Shown here: in pieces, positions 9,120-16,878 of the stretch | How the letters are laid out: every line of letters starts with the position of its first letter | Position numbering within the stretch: position 1 is the stretch's first letter | Source: JAEZDR01 sp039811185 | GTDB taxonomy: Bacteria; Bacteroidota; Bacteroidia; Chitinophagales; Chitinophagaceae | Length of the DNA stretch: 64,000 nucleotides | Direction: 5' to 3' | NCBI GenBank assembly: GCA_039811185.1 | Contig: JBDHYF010000003.1 | Coordinates: 1-64,000 of the forward strand | Notes under the pieces: model-generated | What the model was told of the DNA's origin: nothing | The model's input: only the letters and a program-made list of their open reading frames with translations | Databases searched by the model: none | Position numbers and translations under genes: made by a program

Positions 9120-9503
9120 ATGAAGACGGTTATGGTTGGGGTGGGAACCCGTACGCTAAATTTTTTGATTGACACGCCTGTTATTGCGTTGCTGGCTTAT
9201 GCTCCTTACAAAGTAAATAACTGGTATGTGTTTTATTACAAGACGCCCTTTTACAGTTATATCTATTTTTTTGCATTAGTGCTTTTGTTATACTATACCA
9301 TCAGCGAAGGCACCTCCGGACGTACGATGGGGAAATATGTTTCGTTTAGCAGGGTGGTTACGCAAAAAGGTAACAAACCTTCCTGGGCGGTGTGTTTCGT
9401 AAGAAGTTTGCTGAGGCTTACGCTTATTGATCTTTTCTTTATTCCTTTTTTCGACAGGCCGCTGCACGATGTTCTTACAAAAACTTATGTGGTTGAAAGT
9501 TGA
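9120..9503 (+). CDS. RDD-family membrane protein
   Basis: A 127-aa integral membrane protein of the RDD family with about three hydrophobic segments. The RDD core is recognisable: RTLNFLIDTPVIALL near the N-terminus, then SEGTSGRTMGKYVSFSRVV, and a C-terminal FVRSLLRLTLIDLFF. The classic Arg-Asp-Asp is represented by R and D residues in these segments. The function of the family is poorly defined; some members affect ion or osmotic tolerance. It starts 11 bases after ade and is probably co-transcribed. Its 3' end overlaps the convergent riboflavin synthase gene by 19 bases. Confidence 0.82.
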   Translation: MKTVMVGVGTRTLNFLIDTPVIALLAYAPYKVNNWYVFYYKTPFYSYIYFFALVLLLYYTISEGTSGRTMGKYVSFSRVVTQKGNKPSWAVCFVRSLLRLTLIDLFFIPFFDRPLHDVLTKTYVVES

Positions 9504-10078
9504 TGTATCCGGGCAATGTATTTGCCAATAACGTCGAATTCGATGTTTACCTTTTGTCCCGGTTTCAGTTTTTGTATATTGGTGTGTTGCATCGTATACG
9601 GAATAATTGCTACCGTAAAGCAATCTTCTGTAACATCGAAAATGGTGAGGCTGATGCCATTCAGACAAACCGATCCTTTCTCAATAATCAGCTTAGTAAA
9701 ATCCGGGTTTATCCGAAAGCGGTACTCGTTGCTCCCGTCTTTGTCTTCAATAGAAATGCATGTCGCCGTATCATCAACATGGCCTTGTACCATATGACCG
9801 TCGAGTCTGCCATTCATCAGCATACAACGTTCAAGATTTACGAGATCGCCAATGCGGGCGTCGGAGAAATTCGTTTTAAGAAGGGTTTCGCGAATAGCGG
9901 TAACCTGGTGCACGCTGCCGGTTACGGCCTCCACCGTAAGACAAACGCCATTATGGCTAACACTTTGATCGGGCTTCAATTCAGCAGAAATCGGCGAGGA
10001 AATATAGAACGTTGTATTCGATTCGTTCGTTCTGATGTTTTCGATAACGCCTGTAGATTCGATGATTCCGGTAAACAT
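9485..10078 (-). CDS. ribE: Riboflavin synthase alpha subunit
   Basis: A 197-aa lumazine-binding enzyme that dismutates two 6,7-dimethyl-8-ribityllumazine molecules into riboflavin. It starts with the invariant MFTGIIESTG. It has two tandem lumazine-binding barrels: residues 1-95 with SVSHNGVCLTV, and 96-190 with GSVCLNGISLTI. GHMVQGHVD is at the junction. Its last 19 bases overlap the convergent RDD gene. Confidence 0.96.
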   Translation of the reverse strand: MFTGIIESTGVIENIRTNESNTTFYISSPISAELKPDQSVSHNGVCLTVEAVTGSVHQVTAIRETLLKTNFSDARIGDLVNLERCMLMNGRLDGHMVQGHVDDTATCISIEDKDGSNEYRFRINPDFTKLIIEKGSVCLNGISLTIFDVTEDCFTVAIIPYTMQHTNIQKLKPGQKVNIEFDVIGKYIARIHQLSTT

Positions 10079-10129
10079 GCCTGCAAATTAAACCGCGATT
10101 CACCCACATCCGCAAGGGTTGAAAAAAAA

Positions 10130-10160
10130 TTTGTTGCGGATCATTAAATCCTTACTTTTG
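10130..10160 (+). promoter_or_regulatory. rpsU promoter
   Basis: TTTG at 10130-10133, a 19-base spacer and TACTTTTG at 10153-10160. This is a near-perfect Bacteroidota promoter, about 32 bases before the rpsU start. Confidence 0.8.
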
Positions 10161-10179
10161 CTGCCTTAAAAATTCCAAA

Positions 10180-10187
10180 AGGAGGTA
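10180..10187 (+). promoter_or_regulatory. Strong Shine-Dalgarno of rpsU
   Basis: AGGAGGT ends 6 bases before the ATG at 10193, complementary to the 16S rRNA 3' end. Almost no other gene in the window has such a site. In Flavobacterium, ribosomes hide the anti-SD with bS21 and its neighbours, so an SD on rpsU allows autoregulation. Confidence 0.8.
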
Positions 10188-10192
10188 TCTGT

Positions 10193-10390
10193 ATGCTGAT
10201 TATTGATTCAAAAGATTGCGAAAACATTGACAAAGCGTTGAAGAAATACAAAAAGAAGTTTGAAAAAAGTAAAACGCTTTTGCAACTTAGAGAACGCCAG
10301 AATTTCACCAAAAAGTCTGTTCGTCGTCGCAATGAAATTTTGAAGGCTGTCTATAAACAAAAGATCGCCAGCGGCAAGATAGAGCCTTAG
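10193..10390 (+). CDS. rpsU: 30S ribosomal protein bS21
   Basis: A 65-aa very basic protein with the bS21 pattern: MLIIDSKDCENIDKALKKYK, then RERQNFTKKSVRRR and a Lys-rich tail. bS21 sits near the 3' end of 16S rRNA on the platform. In Bacteroidota it helps sequester the anti-Shine-Dalgarno. The gene has its own promoter and an unusual strong SD, consistent with feedback on its own translation. A terminator directly after it separates it from the Xer recombinase gene. Confidence 0.96.
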   Translation: MLIIDSKDCENIDKALKKYKKKFEKSKTLLQLRERQNFTKKSVRRRNEILKAVYKQKIASGKIEP

Positions 10391-10412
10391 TAATAAAATT
10401 CTTATTATTTTT

Positions 10413-10439
10413 AAGCTGTGCAACTGCGCAGCTTTTTTT
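10413..10439 (+). terminator. rpsU terminator
   Basis: A 9-bp stem AAGCTGTGC/GCGCAGCTT (one G-U pair) with an AACT loop and seven T residues. The T run abuts the ATG of the next gene at 10440, so readthrough may be needed to express it, or a start further in is used. Confidence 0.85.
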
Positions 10440-11339
10440 ATGCTTGAACATTATCCGTTAGCAGCAAGTTTTCTCGATTATCTGAAGTTTGAAAAGCGAT
10501 TTTCTCCGCATACAATCCTCGCTTATCAAACCGACATCGCTCAGTTTTGTGCGTTCCTTGTCAGCCAGTACGACGGGCCGGCATTCAACGACGTATCCGC
10601 ATCAATGGTAAGAACATGGATGGCCGAATGTAAGGAAGATCAGTATAGTTCAAGATCCATCAACAGAAAATTATCATCGCTTAAGTCGTTATATAAATTT
10701 CTGCTTAAGCGTGGGGCAGTTACTTCATCACCCTTAAAACTCATCAACGCACCAAAGAATGCAAAGCGCTTACCCACCTTCATTACCGAGAAGGAGGCAG
10801 AATTGCTTACCGCCTACTTTGAAAATCAGGCCACAGAAAGCGGGCTGTCGTACTCAGTGCTGATTCAGAAAGTGATCATGCAACTGTTTTATCAAACCGG
10901 CATTCGGTTAAGCGAATTGGTTGGGCTAAGAAGGAGGGATGTTGACTTTGCAGCGTCCAATATTAAGGTGCTCGGAAAAGGCAGTAAGGAAAGGATAATT
11001 CCCATAAGTGCCGCTTTAAGATCGGACGTGCAGAAGCTTGTGGCCATGCAGAATGAGGTGACGGAGCAGTTGTTTGTGGATGAAAGCGGAAAGCCGTTTT
11101 ATAGTAAGAAGGTGTATCTGTTGGTACGTGAGCTGCTGTCTGACGTTACCACATTAAAGAAGAAAAGCCCGCACGTGCTGCGTCATAGTTTTGCTACCCA
11201 CTTAACCAACAATGGCGCTGAGTTGAATGCCGTGAAGGAACTGTTGGGCCATAGCAGTTTAGCCGCTACACAGGTTTATACACATAACTCCATCGAAAAA
11301 TTAAAGGAAGCCTACAAGAAAGCACATCCCAAGGCGTAA
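10440..11339 (+). CDS. xerC: Tyrosine recombinase, XerC/XerD type
   Basis: A 299-aa site-specific recombinase of the chromosome-dimer-resolution type. The N-terminal SAM-like core-binding domain (1-90) begins FLDYLKFEKRFSPHTILAYQ. The catalytic domain carries Arg in YQTGIRLSELVGLR, then HVLRHSFATHL and LLGHSSLAATQVYTH with the nucleophile Tyr. Length and position among rpsU, hpf and tuf match the conserved Bacteroidota chromosomal Xer, not a phage integrase. Whether it is XerC or XerD cannot be settled by eye. The start codon immediately follows the rpsU terminator. Confidence 0.88.
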   Translation: MLEHYPLAASFLDYLKFEKRFSPHTILAYQTDIAQFCAFLVSQYDGPAFNDVSASMVRTWMAECKEDQYSSRSINRKLSSLKSLYKFLLKRGAVTSSPLKLINAPKNAKRLPTFITEKEAELLTAYFENQATESGLSYSVLIQKVIMQLFYQTGIRLSELVGLRRRDVDFAASNIKVLGKGSKERIIPISAALRSDVQKLVAMQNEVTEQLFVDESGKPFYSKKVYLLVRELLSDVTTLKKKSPHVLRHSFATHLTNNGAELNAVKELLGHSSLAATQVYTHNSIEKLKEAYKKAHPKA

Positions 11340-11483
11340 CAATTTGCGGCTTATACTTACTGAAAGAATATCTGTTTTTTTTAAGGTGTTTACGCTTGAT
11401 TTTGTGCTTTGGAAGTACTATTTTAGTCGTCCAGTTCAAAACCATAGTTCTTTTAAAATATTTCAAAACAAAAATTTGTTGCT

Positions 11484-11786
11484 ATGAACGTAAACATTCA
11501 ATCTGTGCGATTCGATGCCGATGTAAAACTTATTGAGCACGTAAAGGCCAAGCTTCAGAAGTTGTCTACTTTCCACGACCGGATTATTCATGTGGATGTG
11601 TATTTGAAGCTGGATAACGTAGTGCATAACATTAAAGACAAGGTGGCTGAGATCAGCGTGCAGGTTCCGAGGCAAACTTTTTTTGTAAAAGCTTCTTCCA
11701 AATCTTTCGAAGAATCTTTTGAAAACGCGCTTTCATCGCTCATTAATCAGGTGAAGAGAAAAAAACAAAAGATGGCTGCGGCCTAA
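11484..11786 (+). CDS. hpf: Ribosome hibernation-promoting factor
   Basis: A 100-aa short-form HPF/RaiA protein that binds the decoding centre of the 30S subunit and stalls ribosomes in stationary phase. It shows the beta-alpha-beta-beta-beta-alpha pattern: MNVNIQSVRFDADVKLIEHV, then DVYLKLDN, AEISVQVPRQTFFVKASS and a helical end with a KRKKQK basic tail. It follows the Xer gene by about 145 bases and ends at a strong terminator. Confidence 0.93.
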   Translation: MNVNIQSVRFDADVKLIEHVKAKLQKLSTFHDRIIHVDVYLKLDNVVHNIKDKVAEISVQVPRQTFFVKASSKSFEESFENALSSLINQVKRKKQKMAAA

Positions 11787-11796
11787 TTTCTTAAAC

Positions 11797-11821
11797 GCCT
11801 CCGGAAACGGAGGCTTTTTTT
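11797..11821 (+). terminator. hpf terminator
   Basis: Perfect 7-bp stem GCCTCCG/CGGAGGC around GAAA, then seven T residues, 10 bases after the hpf stop. Confidence 0.9.
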
Positions 11822-11970
11822 ATGCTGATGTTGATGGGCGTAGGGCCGTAGCGGTTGCGCTAAAGCGGAGAATTCGGATGCCGTTTGTAGGTCCGACGGC
11901 TTGAAGAATTGCCAAGCAAAAGGACTTCGGACAGGGTTAAATATTTTTTTAAAAAAAGATTTTGGAAAAT

Positions 11971-12000
11971 TTTGCCATGATAAGAATTCTTTTACCTTTG
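11971..12000 (+). promoter_or_regulatory. Promoter of the tRNA-Thr/Tyr/Gly/Thr cluster
   Basis: TTTG at 11971-11974, an 18-base spacer and TACCTTTG at 11993-12000, matching the Bacteroidota consensus exactly, 43 bases before the first tRNA. Confidence 0.8.
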
Positions 12001-12043
12001 CAATCCCAAAATTAAATGGGAAAGTTCATTTTTTATTTTACAA

Positions 12044-12116
12044 GCCACTTTAGCTCAGCTGGTAGAGCAACTGATTTGTAATCAGTAGGTCGTTGGTTCG
12101 ATTCCGACAAGTGGCT
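12044..12116 (+). tRNA. tRNA-Thr (TGT)
   Basis: Acceptor GCCACTT/AAGTGGC, anticodon stem ACTGA/TCAGT with loop TTTGTAA giving anticodon TGT, and a GGTTCGATTCC T-arm. The CCA end is not encoded. Confidence 0.97.
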
Positions 12117-12135
12117 CGCTGATAAGTGTTAGCAA

Positions 12136-12218
12136 GGGCAGGTTCCAGAGCGGCCAAATGGGGCGGACTGTAAATCCGCTGTCTTTCGACTTCAGAGGTT
12201 CGAATCCTCTCCTGCCCA
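12136..12218 (+). tRNA. tRNA-Tyr (GTA)
   Basis: An 83-base class II tRNA with a long variable arm. Acceptor GGGCAGG/CCTGCCC; anticodon stem GCGGA/TCCGC with loop CTGTAAA, anticodon GTA. CCA is not encoded. Confidence 0.97.
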
Positions 12219-12294
12219 CGTTCTTTGAAATATTTTGAAATTGTAGCGAAGCGGTCATGCTGCTTCAAACATTCATCCTGGAAAATTATTATTA

Positions 12295-12367
12295 GCGGGA
12301 GTAGCTCATTTGGTAGAGCGATAGCCTTCCAAGCTATAGGTGGCGAGTTCGAGCCTCGTCTCCCGCT
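12295..12367 (+). tRNA. tRNA-Gly (TCC)
   Basis: Acceptor GCGGGAG/CTCCCGC; anticodon stem ATAGC/GCTAT with loop CTTCCAA, anticodon TCC. CCA is not encoded. Confidence 0.97.
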
Positions 12368-12421
12368 CAAAACAGTTACAGTAGCAGTTATTGAAGTCAC
12401 TCAAAACTGCCAACTGACTAC

Positions 12422-12493
<72 letters not shown>

Positions 12494-12595
12494 CTATAAG
12501 TTTTCAGCATTATTTTTCTGCCGGAAAAATGGGGTGGAATGAAGGTGAATGTTAGCAACAATTTTAGATAATTTCTAAAAGTTGAATAAAAAAAT

Positions 12596-12623
12596 AAAAC
12601 TAAGACGCTTAGTTTTGCTTTTT
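12596..12623 (+). terminator. Terminator between the tRNA cluster and tuf
   Basis: Perfect 9-bp stem AAAACTAAG/CTTAGTTTT with a 3-base loop, followed by GCTTTTT. It would end the tRNA transcript. A TATAATTTTTG just downstream (12623-12633) may be the tuf promoter, although its spacing deviates by one base from the consensus. Confidence 0.65.
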
Positions 12624-12689
12624 ATAATTTTTGAAGAATAAGGAAGTAATTCCATTAATTTTTAAAACCACAACAAAAACCGATAAAAG

Positions 12690-13877
12690 ATGTCTAAAGA
12701 GACCTTTAAGAGGGAAAAACCTCACGTAAACGTTGGTACCATTGGTCACGTAGACCACGGTAAAACCACTTTAACTGCGGCTATTACAAACATCCTTGCA
12801 TCTCAGGGATTGGCGCAGGCTAGAAAGTATGATGATATTGATGGTGCACCTGAAGAAAAAGAAAGAGGTATCACTATCAACACTTCACACGTAGAATACC
12901 AAACAGCAAACCGTCACTATGCACACGTTGACTGTCCTGGTCACGCTGACTACGTAAAAAACATGATTACCGGTGCTGCCCAGATGGACGGTGCTATTCT
13001 TGTTGTGGCTGCTACAGATGGTCCAATGCCTCAAACTAAGGAACACATCCTTCTTGCCCGTCAGGTAGGCGTTCCTCGTATTGTGGTATTTATGAATAAA
13101 GTTGATCTTGTTGACGATCCTGAATTGCTTGAGCTTGTTGAAATGGAAATCCGTGAGTTGCTTAGCTCATACGGTTTCGATGGCGACAACACTCCAATCA
13201 TCCAGGGTTCTGCAACAGGTGCATTGGGTGGTGAAGAAAAATGGGTTAAAAAAGTACAAGAGCTAATGGATGCTGTTGATACTTATATTCCGCTTCCTCC
13301 ACGCCCCATTGATATGCCGTTCCTGATGTCTGTTGAAGACGTTTTCTCAATCACAGGTCGTGGTACAGTTGCCACCGGTCGTATTGAGCGCGGTATCATC
13401 AAAGTTGGTGAGCCTGTTGAAATTGTAGGTTTAATCGATCAACCGCTTAGCTCAACCGTTACCGGTGTTGAGATGTTTAAAAAGTTACTCGATGAAGGTC
13501 AGGCCGGTGACAACGCTGGTTTACTTCTTCGCGGTATTGAGAAAAAAGACATCCGTCGTGGAATGGTTATCTGTAAGCCTAAGTCTATCACTCCACATAC
13601 TGAATTTAAGTGTGAAGTGTACATCCTTAGCAAAGAAGAAGGTGGCCGTCACACACCATTCTTCAACAAATACCGTCCTCAGTTCTATTTCCGTACTACA
13701 GACGTAACAGGCGAAACGCTTCTTCCTGAAGGTACTGAAATGGTAATGCCCGGCGATAACATCAGCCTTACTGTAAAACTTATCCAGCCCATTGCGATGG
13801 AGAAAGGTTTGAAGTTCGCTATCCGTGAGGGTGGTAGAACAGTAGGTGCCGGTCAGGTTACTGAAATTATTAAGTAA
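12690..13877 (+). CDS. tuf: Elongation factor Tu
   Basis: A 395-aa GTPase that carries aminoacyl-tRNA to the ribosome. G1 is GHVDHGKT (about residues 19-26), the G2 effector region has RGITINTSHVEY, G3 is DCPGHADY and G4 is NKVD. Domains 2 and 3 follow, with GRGTVATGRIERG and the typical C-terminal GGRTVGAGQVTEI. Codon use is noticeably biased, as for a very highly expressed gene. It is preceded by four tRNA genes and followed by a terminator and tRNA-Trp. Confidence 0.99.
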   Translation: MSKETFKREKPHVNVGTIGHVDHGKTTLTAAITNILASQGLAQARKYDDIDGAPEEKERGITINTSHVEYQTANRHYAHVDCPGHADYVKNMITGAAQMDGAILVVAATDGPMPQTKEHILLARQVGVPRIVVFMNKVDLVDDPELLELVEMEIRELLSSYGFDGDNTPIIQGSATGALGGEEKWVKKVQELMDAVDTYIPLPPRPIDMPFLMSVEDVFSITGRGTVATGRIERGIIKVGEPVEIVGLIDQPLSSTVTGVEMFKKLLDEGQAGDNAGLLLRGIEKKDIRRGMVICKPKSITPHTEFKCEVYILSKEEGGRHTPFFNKYRPQFYFRTTDVTGETLLPEGTEMVMPGDNISLTVKLIQPIAMEKGLKFAIREGGRTVGAGQVTEIIK

Positions 13878-13921
13878 GCTTTGTCTTTTCATAAAAGATA
13901 CAAGAAATAATCTCTTTATTT

Positions 13922-13962
13922 GCAAAGTACCTTTGGCCAAAAGCTTGGGTACTTTGCTTTTT
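13922..13962 (+). terminator. tuf terminator
   Basis: Perfect 10-bp stem GCAAAGTACC/GGTACTTTGC (arms 13922-13931 and 13948-13957) followed by T residues. Confidence 0.85.
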
Positions 13963-14022
13963 AAAGTTCTTTATTAAAGATTGGGGTTATGTCGCCTTGT
14001 GTTGCATAATCTTAATAAGAAT

Positions 14023-14096
14023 ACGGGCATAGTTCAACGGTAGAATAGAGGTCTCCAAAACCTTTGATCCGGGTTCGAATCCTGGTGCCCGTGCCA
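14023..14096 (+). tRNA. tRNA-Trp (CCA), CCA end encoded
   Basis: Acceptor ACGGGCA/TGCCCGT, anticodon loop CTCCAAA with anticodon CCA, T-arm CCGGG/CCTGG. Discriminator G is followed by an encoded CCA, unlike the four tRNAs upstream of tuf. It sits between tuf and secE, its usual place in this phylum. Confidence 0.96.
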
Positions 14097-14137
14097 TTTG
14101 ATCAATACGAAAGCTGGTTTTCGTAAAATCGTTTACA

Positions 14138-14332
14138 ATGAATAAAATTTCATTATACTTTAAAGAGTCGTATCGCGAATTACTGGAGAAAGTAACCTGG
14201 CCTTCATGGGCGCAGCTACAACAGTCAACAGTAATTGTATTGGTGGCCACCGTTATTATTACCCTTATTATTTGGGCAATGGATTTTGCGAGCAGCTGGC
14301 TTCTTAAGTTTATTTACTCATTATTTAAATAA
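14138..14332 (+). CDS. secE: Preprotein translocase subunit SecE
   Basis: A 64-aa single-span SecE of the short type. It has the conserved amphipathic SYRELLEKVTWPSWAQLQQS followed by one membrane helix (about residues 32-55). SecE clamps SecY in the translocon. It is located between tRNA-Trp and nusG, 5 bases ahead of the latter, the almost universal bacterial arrangement. Confidence 0.96.
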   Translation: MNKISLYFKESYRELLEKVTWPSWAQLQQSTVIVLVATVIITLIIWAMDFASSWLLKFIYSLFK

Positions 14333-14337
14333 GGAGA

Positions 14338-14916
14338 ATGGAGGATACTGTGCAACAAACCGAAACCAAATGGTATGTGCTTCGTGTGGTTAGCGGTAAG
14401 GAAAAAAAAGTGAAGGAATATCTCGATAAGGATATTGCCAGAAACGGATGGGCTGATATTGTTTTGCAGGTATTTCTTCCTACAGAAAAAGTATATAAGG
14501 TTCAGAATGGGAAGAAGGTAATGCGGGAGAAGAACTATTTTCCCGGTTATGTAATGCTTGAAGTGGTGGATGGAAAATTATCGGACGACATGGTGCAACA
14601 TATCAGCAACATATCGAACATAATGCACTTTCTTACCGATGGAAAAGGCTCGAAAGGAAACGTAATTTCCTTGAGAAAGTCGGAAGTAAATAAGATGCTC
14701 GGCCGCGTGGATGAAATGAACGATCAGGGCATGAGTATGAGCGAACCGTTTATCGTTGGCGAAACGATTAAAATTATTGAAGGACCGTTTAACGACTTCA
14801 ACGGCGTAATTGAAGAAGTGAACGACGAGAAGAAACGTTTGAAGGTAACGGTGAAAATTTTTGGCCGGTCAACACCCGTTGAGCTCAATTACATGCAGGT
14901 TGAGAAATTAGTATAA
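14338..14916 (+). CDS. nusG: Transcription termination/antitermination factor NusG
   Basis: A 192-aa protein with an N-terminal NGN domain (KWYVLRVVSGKEKKVKEYL, then FFPGYVMLEVV; about residues 11-115). A C-terminal KOW domain (IVGETIKIIEGPFNDFNGVIEEV; about 140-190) follows. NusG binds RNA polymerase and couples it to ribosomes or Rho. It is cotranscribed with secE. A strong terminator follows; rplK does not directly follow as it does in most genomes. Confidence 0.97.
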   Translation: MEDTVQQTETKWYVLRVVSGKEKKVKEYLDKDIARNGWADIVLQVFLPTEKVYKVQNGKKVMREKNYFPGYVMLEVVDGKLSDDMVQHISNISNIMHFLTDGKGSKGNVISLRKSEVNKMLGRVDEMNDQGMSMSEPFIVGETIKIIEGPFNDFNGVIEEVNDEKKRLKVTVKIFGRSTPVELNYMQVEKLV

Positions 14917-14933
14917 ACTTTCATTTTTTTAGT

Positions 14934-14967
14934 AATCCCGCTGCTTATCTTGCAGCGGGATTTTTTA
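14934..14967 (+). terminator. secE-nusG terminator
   Basis: Perfect 11-bp stem AATCCCGCTGC/GCAGCGGGATT with a 7-base loop and a T run, 18 bases after the nusG stop. Confidence 0.92.
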
Positions 14968-14987
14968 TTTCAACAAACATTTTAAAT

Positions 14988-15467
14988 ATGAAAAAGATTT
15001 TCTTCTTGCTGATAGCACTCGCTACCGTTAGCGTTGGTATGGCTCAGCCGCCCGACGTGCCTGCTGACAAGGGCACTTACTTCGGAAAAAAGTTTTTATT
15101 TAAGAACGTTACACAAGTAGATGGCCTTAAGGCAAAAATGAATGAGAAAGCGAACGCCGATAAGTCTGTTCCGGTAACCGTAAGAGGGGTGGTTTCTAAT
15201 GTTTGCACTAAAGAGGGCTGCTGGATAAAACTCCAATCTGAATCGGGTGACATGATGGTTAAAATGAAGGATCATTCTTTTCTCGTTCCTGTTGCCTTAA
15301 AAGGCAAAACTGTTGTGGTAAATGGAACTGCAAAACAGAAAGTTACCACTGTTGATCAGCTGAAACATTACGCAGAAGATGCGGGTAAGCCGCAAGCTGA
15401 GATTGATGCAATCACTGAACCACAGAAAGAAGTGATTCTCGATGCAACCGGCGTTCTTGTTTTATAG
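14988..15467 (+). CDS. DUF4920-type secreted protein
   Basis: A 159-aa exported protein with a signal peptide (residues 1-19, ending VGMAQ). It resembles the DUF4920 family of small periplasmic proteins in Bacteroidota. The core GVVSNVCTKEGCWIKLQSESGDMMVKMKDHSFLVP includes a CxxxxC pair and an OB-like pattern, suggesting a metal- or redox-related role; no function is established. It lies between the nusG terminator and its own terminator, so it is a single-gene unit inserted in the nusG-rplK interval. Confidence 0.75.
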   Translation: MKKIFFLLIALATVSVGMAQPPDVPADKGTYFGKKFLFKNVTQVDGLKAKMNEKANADKSVPVTVRGVVSNVCTKEGCWIKLQSESGDMMVKMKDHSFLVPVALKGKTVVVNGTAKQKVTTVDQLKHYAEDAGKPQAEIDAITEPQKEVILDATGVLVL

Positions 15468-15490
15468 ATAATAATCGGAATGTTAGTCTA

Positions 15491-15518
15491 AAGCCGCTTC
15501 CTGATTAGCGGCTTTTTT
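15491..15518 (+). terminator. Terminator of the DUF4920 gene
   Basis: Perfect 8-bp stem AAGCCGCT/AGCGGCTT with an 8-base loop and six T residues. Confidence 0.88.
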
Positions 15519-15538
15519 GCTGAACCACTGGTGTAAAT

Positions 15539-15571
15539 TTTGGTCACGATTGCCCACAACCGTTATTTTTG
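15539..15571 (+). promoter_or_regulatory. Promoter of the ABC ATPase-adenosyltransferase pair
   Basis: TTTG at 15539-15542, a 21-base spacer and TATTTTTG at 15564-15571. Transcription would begin near 15578, which excludes the upstream in-frame start at 15569. Confidence 0.7.
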
Positions 15572-15589
15572 TTTGCAACAAACAATCCC

Positions 15590-16300
15590 ATGCAATCATC
15601 AATCATACATCTGGAGTCGATAAAGAAAAATTACTTTATGGGCAATCAGGTAATTTCTGTTTTAAAAGGCATATCACTCGACATCTACAAAAATGAATAT
15701 GTAGCCCTGATGGGGCCGTCCGGAAGCGGAAAAAGTACGTTGATGAATATTTTAGGTTGCCTCGATTCGCCAACAGCCGGTAGTTACATTCTGAATGGGC
15801 AGGACGTAAGTAGGATGAGCGACAATGAACTTGCCGAAGTCAGGAATAAAGAAATCGGATTCGTTTTTCAGCAGTTCAATTTGTTGCCCAGGCTTTCTGC
15901 TGCTGAAAATGTTGCGCTGCCGCTGATATATGCAGGCATCAGCAAAGCCGAACGAACGGAGCGGGCAATGACGGCCCTTGAAAAAGTTGGCTTGAAAGAA
16001 AGGAGTCACCACAAACCGAATGAAATGAGCGGCGGACAAATACAACGCGTAGCTATTGCACGGGCTATCGTTAACAATCCTGCACTCTTGCTGGCCGATG
16101 AGCCGACCGGAAACTTAGACACAAAAACATCGGTTGAAGTGATGGAAATTTTTGGGCAAATTCAAGCTGCCGGAAACACGGTTGTCCTCGTTACCCACGA
16201 GGAAGATATTGCTGCCTACACCCAACGCGTAATTCGTTTAAGAGATGGCATAGTGGAGTCTGATGGCAAACACATGGCAACACAAAACAGTGCTACTTAA
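15590..16300 (+). CDS. ABC transporter ATPase, MacB/LolD type
   Basis: A 236-aa ATP-binding subunit of the MacB/LolD/FtsE-like group. Walker A is GPSGSGKST, the Q-loop is FVFQQFNLLPRLSAAENV, the signature is MSGGQIQRVAIARAI, Walker B is LLLADEPTGNLD and the switch His is in VTHEEDIA. Such ATPases pair with a FtsX-like permease for lipoprotein release or macrolide/peptide export, but no permease gene is adjacent. The ATG at 15590 is chosen because the promoter's -7 element covers the earlier ATG at 15569. The adenosyltransferase gene follows 11 bases later. Confidence 0.9.
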   Translation: MQSSIIHLESIKKNYFMGNQVISVLKGISLDIYKNEYVALMGPSGSGKSTLMNILGCLDSPTAGSYILNGQDVSRMSDNELAEVRNKEIGFVFQQFNLLPRLSAAENVALPLIYAGISKAERTERAMTALEKVGLKERSHHKPNEMSGGQIQRVAIARAIVNNPALLLADEPTGNLDTKTSVEVMEIFGQIQAAGNTVVLVTHEEDIAAYTQRVIRLRDGIVESDGKHMATQNSAT

Positions 16301-16311
16301 AACATTCTTTT

Positions 16312-16866
16312 ATGGCGATAAAAATTTATACAAAAACCGGCGATAAAGGCAAGACTTCCTTACTCGGCGGCACCAAGATTTTTAAGAGCGACATCCGCAT
16401 TCAGAGCTACGGAACAGTAGATGAACTGAATTCCTTTATCGGCCTGCTTTGTGCGGGCATCAACGACAAAGAAATCATCACCGAGCTTCACAATATACAG
16501 TCTGCACTTTTTACAGTCGGATCACACCTTGCGTGCGACACCGATAAGTTTCCAATCGAAAAGCTGCCTTCCGTTTCTCAACAAAACATCAGCATACTTG
16601 AACAGTCGATCGATAAGATGAATGAAGTATTGCCGGAAATGAAAAACTTTATTTTGCCCGGTGGCGGCCATGCTGCCGCTACCGCACACGTTTGCCGGAG
16701 TGTTTGCAGAAGAGCCGAGCGCAACATTGTAGCGTTGCTGGAAGCCGGGAATCGGGTGGAAGAAATCACCATCCAGTATCTGAACAGGCTCAGTGATTAT
16801 TTCTTTATGCTTGCCCGTTACCTAAGTTTCAGAGCAGGCGAGGAGGAAATAATCTGGAAAGGGTAG
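16312..16866 (+). CDS. Cob(I)alamin adenosyltransferase, PduO type
   Basis: A 184-aa ATP:corrinoid adenosyltransferase that makes adenosylcobalamin from cob(I)alamin. The N-terminal ATP-binding motif is YTKTGDKGKTSLLGG. The segment SYGTVDELNSFIGLL and, late in the protein, VCRSVCRRAERNIV and YLNRLSDYFFMLARY are typical of PduO/MMAB proteins. It is likely cotranscribed with the ABC ATPase. B12-dependent enzymes are not in the window, so its client cannot be named. Confidence 0.94.
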   Translation: MAIKIYTKTGDKGKTSLLGGTKIFKSDIRIQSYGTVDELNSFIGLLCAGINDKEIITELHNIQSALFTVGSHLACDTDKFPIEKLPSVSQQNISILEQSIDKMNEVLPEMKNFILPGGGHAAATAHVCRSVCRRAERNIVALLEAGNRVEEITIQYLNRLSDYFFMLARYLSFRAGEEEIIWKG

Positions 16867-16878
16867 AATGTTAATTTC

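Noticed and set aside
10440..11339. Tyrosine recombinase as integrase of a mobile element next to the tRNA cluster
   Set aside because: Its length, motifs and conserved place between rpsU and hpf fit the housekeeping Xer recombinase; no att repeat or cargo was seen at the tRNA genes.
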